A stretch of DNA of 64,000 nt, taken from NCBI RefSeq assembly GCF_009758255.1, contig NZ_WSEN01000003.1, positions 124,001 to 188,000 on the forward strand. Direction: 5' to 3'. This document shows positions 59,437-64,000 of the stretch, in pieces. The notes beneath the pieces are model-generated. The model saw only the letters and a list, made by a program, of their open reading frames with translations, ran no database searches and was not told the DNA's origin. The DNA comes from Microbacterium sp. MAH-37 (GTDB taxonomy: Bacteria; Actinomycetota; Actinomycetes; Actinomycetales; Microbacteriaceae). A program made the translations under genes and the position numbers. Each line of letters starts with the position of its first letter. The first letter of the stretch is position 1.

Positions 59437-60732
59437 ATGAACATCAGCAGGAGAGGACTGTTCGGCGCCGCAGGCGTGGCCGCGGCGACCGCCGCGAGCG
59501 CCGCGGCCGCAGGATCGGCGACGGCGGCGACCGCAGCGGCCACAGCGAAGGGCGGTCGGCGCATCCGCACCGGCGCCGACATCGCGGCGTCCGACAAGTG
59601 GCGCGTCTTCGCCGGACGCAAGGTCGGCGTGATCACCAACCCGACCGGAGTGCTGGAGGACTTCACCAGCATCGTCGACGACATGGTCGCCCAGGGCGTC
59701 GACCTGAAGGCCGTGTTCGGACCCGAGCACGGCTTCCGCGGCACTGCCCAGGCCGGCGAGGCCGAGGAGACCTCCGTCGATCCGCGCACCGGCGTCACGG
59801 TGTACGACGCGTACGGGGCGACGGCCACGAAGCTGGCCGGTTTCTTCACCACCGCCGGCATCGACACCGTCGTCTTCGACATCCGCGATGTGGGCGCGCG
59901 CTTCTACACCTACATCTGGACGATGTGGACGGCGATGCAGGCGGCATCGAAGGTCGGCGGAGTGCGCTTCGTCGTCCTGGACCGTCCGAACCCGCTCGGC
60001 GGGCGGGCCCGCGGTCCGGTGCTGCAGCAGGGCTACACTTCGGGTGTCGGGCTGCTGGAGATCTCGCAGCAGCACGGCATGACGGTCGGCGAGCTGGCGC
60101 TGTTCTTCAACGCGACCTTCATGGAGCGCGCCGGGGTCGCGAAGCTGGACGACCTGCAGGTCGTGCAGGCCGCCGGCTGGCGGCGCGAGATGGTCGGCCC
60201 GGATCAGGCCGACCGGTGGATCCCGCCGTCGCCGAACATGCCGACTCCGCAGACCGCGACGCTGTACCCGGGCACCGGGATGGTCGAGGCGACGAACTGG
60301 TCGGAGGGGCGCGGCACCACCCGCCCCTTCGAGCTGATCGGCGCCCCCTATATCGACTACCGCTGGGCCCAGGCGCTGAACGCGAAGAAGCTCGCCGGTG
60401 TGGAGTTCCGCGAGGCGTACTTCACCCCGACGTTCTCGAAGAACGCGAACCTCGTGTGCGCCGGCGTGCAGGTGCACATCCTGGATGCCGAGAAGGTCGA
60501 TGCGATCACGGTCGCCACGCACATGCTCGTCGAGGCGCGGCGGCTCTACCCCGAGTTCGACTGGCGCGGCGACGGCGGCAGGTGGATCGGCCTGCTCACC
60601 GGCTCGGGCCGCTTCCAGGAGCAGCTCGAGGCCGGGGCATCCGCCGACGAGATCGTCGCGGCCTGGCAGCCGGAGCTGCAGAAGTTCCGCGACGACACCG
60701 AGCCGTTCCTGCTGTACGGGGGTCCGCGATGA
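59437..60732 (+). CDS. namZ: Secreted exo-beta-N-acetylmuramidase (NamZ, DUF1343/GH171)
   Basis: Cleaves MurNAc from the non-reducing end of peptidoglycan glycans. 431 residues from ATG 59437 with GGAGAGAAGAC upstream. The N-terminus NISRRGLFGAAG is a twin-arginine signal, followed by an Ala-rich stretch. The family block GVITNPTGV and the catalytic GPEHGFRG (Glu97) are clear, as is DVGARFYTYIWTM. In B. subtilis namZ (ybbC) acts with nagZ and amiE. The Tat signal implies folding in the cytoplasm before export. Overlaps the next gene by 4 bases. Confidence 0.93.
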   Translation: MNISRRGLFGAAGVAAATAASAAAAGSATAATAAATAKGGRRIRTGADIAASDKWRVFAGRKVGVITNPTGVLEDFTSIVDDMVAQGVDLKAVFGPEHGFRGTAQAGEAEETSVDPRTGVTVYDAYGATATKLAGFFTTAGIDTVVFDIRDVGARFYTYIWTMWTAMQAASKVGGVRFVVLDRPNPLGGRARGPVLQQGYTSGVGLLEISQQHGMTVGELALFFNATFMERAGVAKLDDLQVVQAAGWRREMVGPDQADRWIPPSPNMPTPQTATLYPGTGMVEATNWSEGRGTTRPFELIGAPYIDYRWAQALNAKKLAGVEFREAYFTPTFSKNANLVCAGVQVHILDAEKVDAITVATHMLVEARRLYPEFDWRGDGGRWIGLLTGSGRFQEQLEAGASADEIVAAWQPELQKFRDDTEPFLLYGGPR

Positions 60733-62480
60733 AGCGCCGCGCGGGTCGCGCCGCGCTCGCGGCGCTCGCCACCGCGGGGTTGCTGGCGACAGGTTCGCTG
60801 ACGCCGGCCTTCGCGGATGCCGTGGGTCAGGGCCGCACGGGCCAGTTCGATCAGCCGTTCGAGGGGTTCATGAAGAGCAGCACGACTCTGCGCAGCAGCA
60901 CGCCGGAGGCACTCGGTCTCGACCCGGCCCCGATCGATGCGGCGTGGCAGGCGATCGACGGCTTCGCCACGCCGGCAGATCCGGCCGTCAAACCGATGTA
61001 CGCCTCGGCGGTCGGCGTGATGGGCCACCAGGGGCGCATCGTCAGCGAGCACGCCACCGGCTACTCGCTGCTGTACAAGGACGGCACGACCAAGCTGCCC
61101 GAGGACCAGCGCATCGCGGCGACGCAGGACACCATCTACGACATGGCGTCGGTGAGCAAGCTGTTCACCTCGATCGTGATCATGCAGCTGGTCGAGAAGG
61201 GACTCGTCGACCTCGACGCGACCTACGGCAGCTACATCCCGGAGTTCGCGAACGGCGGCAAGGAGACCATCACGATCCGGCAGATGCTCACGCACACGTC
61301 GGGCCTGGTGAGCTGGCTGCCGCTGTGGAGCAACTACCCCGACAAGGCATCGCGCATCAAGGCGGTGATGGACGTGCCGGTGAAGAACCCGCCGGGCACG
61401 GTGTACGAGTACTCCGACCTGAACCTCATCGCGCTCGGCGTGCTCGCCGAGCGGCTCACCGGTGAGTCGCTCGACACCCTGGTCGCGGAGGGCATCACCG
61501 ATCCGCTGAAGATGGTCGACACCGGGTACAACCCGGATGAGAGCCTGAAACCGCGCATCGCCGCCACCGAGTACCAGGTCTCCCCCGCCCGCGGGATGGT
61601 CTGGGGCTCGGTGCACGACGAGAACGCCTGGAGTCTGGGCGGCGTGGCCGGCCATGCCGGCGTGTTCTCCACCGCGCACGACATGGCGATCCTCGCGCAG
61701 ACGATGCTGAACGGTGGCGTCTACGACGGGCAGCGCATCCTGTCGGAGCAGTCCGTACAGGCGATGATCACCGACGAGAACACGGAGTTCCCCGGCGACT
61801 CGCACGGGCTGGGCTTCGAGCTCAACCAGCTCTGGTACATGGGCGGGCTGGCGGCCGGGTCGACGGCGGGGCACACCGGGTACACCGGCACCTCGCTGGT
61901 GATCGACTTCACCTCGCGCTCCTTCGCGGTGCTGCTGACGAACCGCGTGCATCCGAGCCGCAACTGGGGCTCGAACAACCCGTCGCGCAGGGCGATCGCG
62001 CAGGGCCTCGCCGAGGCCATGGCCGTCTCGCCGCAGAAGGGCAGGACGGAGTGGTTCGGGGGTACGCAGGATGCCGCGGAGCACACGCTCTCGGTGGCGG
62101 TGCCCGCCGGTCAGGACCTGTCGCTGTCGTTCGACGTCTTCACCGATCTCGAGTCGACCGACGTGTTCGCGCTGGAGGCATCGTCGGACGGCGGTGAGAC
62201 CTGGTCTCTCGTGCCGTACACGGTGCGCTTCGCCGATCGCGCCGTCGAGACCGATGGCACCTTCGACAACCAGGGCCATCGTGACTGGGGCAAGGCGGAC
62301 GCGGCGCTGCCCGACGGCACCGACACCGTGCGCTGGCGGTACACGACGGACGCCAACACGCAGGGTCGGGGCGCGTTCGTCGACGGCGTGATGCTGCGCG
62401 ACGGGCATCGCGTCGTGCTGAACGGCGAGGCTGACCGGGATGCGTTCACCGCGGACGGCTTCACGGAGGTCACCCGCTGA
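60729..62480 (+). CDS. Secreted serine beta-lactamase-fold hydrolase (YbbE/AmlB-like)
   Basis: 583 residues. Signal peptide ending near AFADA (about 31), then a class C beta-lactamase/DD-peptidase domain: S-x-x-K nucleophile in MASVSKLFTS (Ser141, Lys144), YSD in YEYSDLN (228-230) where Tyr is the second catalytic residue, and HTGYTG as the third motif. The C-terminal 150 residues form a beta-rich domain. In B. subtilis the ybbE gene lies beside nagZ and namZ. It may trim muropeptide side chains; that is inferred. Confidence 0.88.
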   Translation: MKRRAGRAALAALATAGLLATGSLTPAFADAVGQGRTGQFDQPFEGFMKSSTTLRSSTPEALGLDPAPIDAAWQAIDGFATPADPAVKPMYASAVGVMGHQGRIVSEHATGYSLLYKDGTTKLPEDQRIAATQDTIYDMASVSKLFTSIVIMQLVEKGLVDLDATYGSYIPEFANGGKETITIRQMLTHTSGLVSWLPLWSNYPDKASRIKAVMDVPVKNPPGTVYEYSDLNLIALGVLAERLTGESLDTLVAEGITDPLKMVDTGYNPDESLKPRIAATEYQVSPARGMVWGSVHDENAWSLGGVAGHAGVFSTAHDMAILAQTMLNGGVYDGQRILSEQSVQAMITDENTEFPGDSHGLGFELNQLWYMGGLAAGSTAGHTGYTGTSLVIDFTSRSFAVLLTNRVHPSRNWGSNNPSRRAIAQGLAEAMAVSPQKGRTEWFGGTQDAAEHTLSVAVPAGQDLSLSFDVFTDLESTDVFALEASSDGGETWSLVPYTVRFADRAVETDGTFDNQGHRDWGKADAALPDGTDTVRWRYTTDANTQGRGAFVDGVMLRDGHRVVLNGEADRDAFTADGFTEVTR

Positions 62481-62490
62481 GAGCCGGACT

Positions 62491-62524
62491 GTGCCCCGCG
62501 TCATCGTCGGATGCCGCGGGGCAC
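62491..62524 (+). terminator. Stem-loop terminator after the wall operon
   Basis: 10-bp perfect stem GTGCCCCGCG (62491-62500) with CGCGGGGCAC (62515-62524), 14-nt loop. The rest of the 185-base gap to 62666 holds no gene. Confidence 0.85.
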
Positions 62525-62630
62525 GGTGCTGTACACGCGAACTGCACTCCGGAGGAGTCAGAGGTTGTCGGGTCCGAAGCCTCGGATGCCGCAATTTCTG
62601 CCCCATCGAGAACAGGTCGGAGATGCTGTT

Positions 62631-62659
62631 TTGAACACGTTCAATTCTGGCGGTAGGGT
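62631..62659 (+). promoter_or_regulatory. Promoter and operator of the DUF4166 gene
   Basis: TTGAAC (62631-62636), 17-bp spacer, TAGGGT (62654-62659), 6 bases, then ATG 62666: leaderless. The -35 is half of the inverted repeat TTGAAC-AC-GTTCAA (62631-62644), a likely repressor site, probably for a regulator beyond the window. Confidence 0.7.
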
Positions 62660-62665
62660 AACGTC

Positions 62666-63283
62666 ATGGAGTTCTCCGCATCCCCGTATGCACGCGCATT
62701 GGGATCTCAGCTGCACCAGCTGCATCCCTCGCTGCAGTCGTACTTCTCCGGGGTCGCACCCGGTCGGGTGGGCATCGGCGAGGGCAACTTCGAACGGATC
62801 GGCACACGGCGCCGATGGCTCGTGCCATTCCTGCGCCCACTGCAGCGCCTGGGCGTCCTTGTCGCGGGCTGGCACACCGGCATCCCGTTGCGGGTCGAGA
62901 ACCGCGTCGTCGCCGGACGTGCCGTCGCGAAGCGCACCCTGCGGCTGCCGGGCGGCGATTGGACGATGCACGACTCCGTTGGCCTGACCCCGAACGGGCG
63001 GCTCGTCGACAGCCTCGGCGCACCGGCGACAGTGAGCGCAGCCTTCGACACACGCGTCGCCGACGGCGCGGTGCTGCTGCGGAGCAGAGCCGTCGGCCTG
63101 CGGCTGGGCAGGCTGAGGGTGTGGATCCCCGGCGTCCTCTCCCCCGTCGTGCGACTGCGCGAGGCGCGCGACTCCGCGACCGAGGCGCAGCGGGTGGACG
63201 TCACGATCGACCTCCCGCTGATCGGCCGTGTCTACGAGTACGGCGGGACGTTCACATATCGCATCGAGGAGGACGAACGATGA
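62666..63283 (+). CDS. DUF4166 domain protein
   Basis: 205 residues, soluble apart from one weakly hydrophobic stretch (RWLVPFLRPLQRLGVLVAG). RSRAVGLRLGRLRVWIP and the end VDVTIDLPLIGRVYEYGGTFTY match DUF4166, of unknown function. It overlaps the epimerase gene by 4 bases; the two families are often fused or adjacent. Transcription starts at the ATG by the leaderless rule. Confidence 0.87.
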   Translation: MEFSASPYARALGSQLHQLHPSLQSYFSGVAPGRVGIGEGNFERIGTRRRWLVPFLRPLQRLGVLVAGWHTGIPLRVENRVVAGRAVAKRTLRLPGGDWTMHDSVGLTPNGRLVDSLGAPATVSAAFDTRVADGAVLLRSRAVGLRLGRLRVWIPGVLSPVVRLREARDSATEAQRVDVTIDLPLIGRVYEYGGTFTYRIEEDER

Positions 63284-64000
63284 CCGGTGGCAGAGTCGTG
63301 ATCGGAGGATCCTCCGGTTTCATGGGCCAGCATCTCGTGGCGCATCACCGTGCCGCCGGCCGCGAGGTCGTCACGGTCTCCCGCACCGGCTCAGATCTGA
63401 ACTGGGCTGACCAGGCCGGCATCGACGAGGCGGTCGACGGCGCCGCCCTGGTGATCGGCCTCGCCGGCAAGAGCGTGAACTGCCGCTACACACCTGAGAA
63501 CCGGGCGGAGATCTTCTCCTCGCGACTCGACACGACAGCCGCGCTCAGTGCGGCGATCGCCCGCGCCGCCGTCCCGCCGTCGCTGTGGGTGAATTCGTCC
63601 ACCGCGACGATCTATCGTCACTCCGAGGACCGGCCCATGACGGAGTCGACCGGAGAGCTCGGCACGGGATTCTCCGTGGAGGTGGCCAAGGCGTGGGAGG
63701 GCGCGCTCTTCGCCGATCCGCTGCCGGCGACCCGTCGCGTCGCGCTGCGCAGCGCGATCGTCCTCGGAGACGGCGGCGTGCTCGGCCCCCTGCGCCGTCT
63801 CGCCACCATCGGCCTCGGCGGCGCACAGCACGACGGCCGGTGGCCGGTGGGCCGCAGACGCCGCGAGGCGGGCGCCGGGCACTTCCCCGGCGCGCGAATG
63901 GGGCGGCAACGCTTCAGCTGGGTGCACGTCGACGACGTCGTCGGCATCATCGACTTCCTCGAGGCGCACCCCGAGCTGGAGGGACCGGTCAACGCGGCGT
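63280..64000 (+). CDS. NAD-dependent epimerase (TIGR01777/DUF1731 type), 3' end beyond window
   Basis: 240 residues are visible from ATG 63280. Rossmann loop VIGGSSGFMGQHLVAHH; AGKSVNCRYTPENRAEIFSSRLDTT is the strong signature of TIGR01777 sugar-epimerase-like proteins (SulA/YfcH group); NSSTATIYRH and FSWVHVDDVVGIIDFL follow. The C-terminal DUF1731 part lies past the right edge. Substrate unknown. Confidence 0.88.
   Translation, partial: MTGGRVVIGGSSGFMGQHLVAHHRAAGREVVTVSRTGSDLNWADQAGIDEAVDGAALVIGLAGKSVNCRYTPENRAEIFSSRLDTTAALSAAIARAAVPPSLWVNSSTATIYRHSEDRPMTESTGELGTGFSVEVAKAWEGALFADPLPATRRVALRSAIVLGDGGVLGPLRRLATIGLGGAQHDGRWPVGRRRREAGAGHFPGARMGRQRFSWVHVDDVVGIIDFLEAHPELEGPVNAA

Noticed and set aside
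59598..60728. Extension of the serine hydrolase frame upstream to 59598
   Set aside because: It is namZ read in another frame; a signal peptide begins at 60729.

Overview
The window reads as ordinary chromosome of a high-GC actinobacterium, most likely Microbacterium or a close relative in Microbacteriaceae. This rests on GC-rich codon use throughout, the tRNA-Gln / glmU / prs order seen in Actinobacteria, a C50-carotenoid cluster of the Corynebacterium/Microbacteriaceae type, frequent TANNNT promoters placed exactly for leaderless transcripts, and short CCCTGAGC-type repeats inside genes. No rRNA, CRISPR array, insertion sequence, prophage or plasmid gene was seen. Coding density is very high: no gap between genes exceeds about 190 bases, and many neighbours overlap by 1, 4 or 11 bases.

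Layout. 1-1021: an exported-flavoprotein pair (apbE, cut by the left edge, and an FMN-binding lipoprotein). 1085-3633: prs, glmU and tRNA-Gln, all leftward. 3746-6498: acetyltransferase, MarR regulator, NAD(P)-binding protein and pseudouridine synthase. 6505-12241: MarP-like membrane protease, the MetQ/MetN/MetI importer and a Na+/H+ antiporter. 12350-18482: MarR-type crtR diverging from a tightly overlapping rightward operon idi-crtE-crtB-crtI-crtYe-crtYf-crtEb for a C50 carotenoid (decaprenoxanthin-like). 18489-20840: ABC-F ATPase and a deaminase. 20923-26077: ChvE/GguB/GguA sugar importer with its LacI regulator and two matching operators. 26156-37182: housekeeping genes (ispE, rsmA, tatD, metG, rsmI) mixed with transporters and small enzymes. 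37218-46213: protein mannosyltransferase, acetyltransferase, DUF808 protein, thioredoxin-domain protein and redox enzymes. 46276-48899: a self-regulated ABC exporter operon. 48982-57491: HrpA helicase, quinone oxidoreductase, MetY, and an oxidoreductase coupled to a NYN-LOTUS protein. 57600-62480: a secreted NagZ-NamZ-serine hydrolase operon for peptidoglycan sugars. 62666-64000: DUF4166 protein and a DUF1731-type epimerase cut by the right edge.

How genes fit together. IspE (MEP pathway), Idi and the crt enzymes form one isoprenoid route to a membrane pigment. The three wall enzymes should release GlcNAc and MurNAc outside the cell, but no uptake or MurNAc-6-phosphate genes lie in the window. 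The lipoprotein next to apbE is probably its flavinylation target. Most regulation visible in the DNA consists of inverted repeats beside MarR, LacI, TetR and winged-helix genes, plus strong GC hairpins between genes.

I did not find a clearly new defence or mobile system. The observations most worth following up are the CCCTGAGC-type repeats read in frame within two ATPase genes, the tRNA-Gln/glmU junction where one stretch serves as acceptor stem and Shine-Dalgarno, the widespread leaderless promoter geometry, the large hairpin over the apbE ribosome site, the NYN-LOTUS gene translationally coupled to an oxidoreductase, and the nonamer flanking the wall operon. All functional calls come from reading motifs and gene order; no database search was run.
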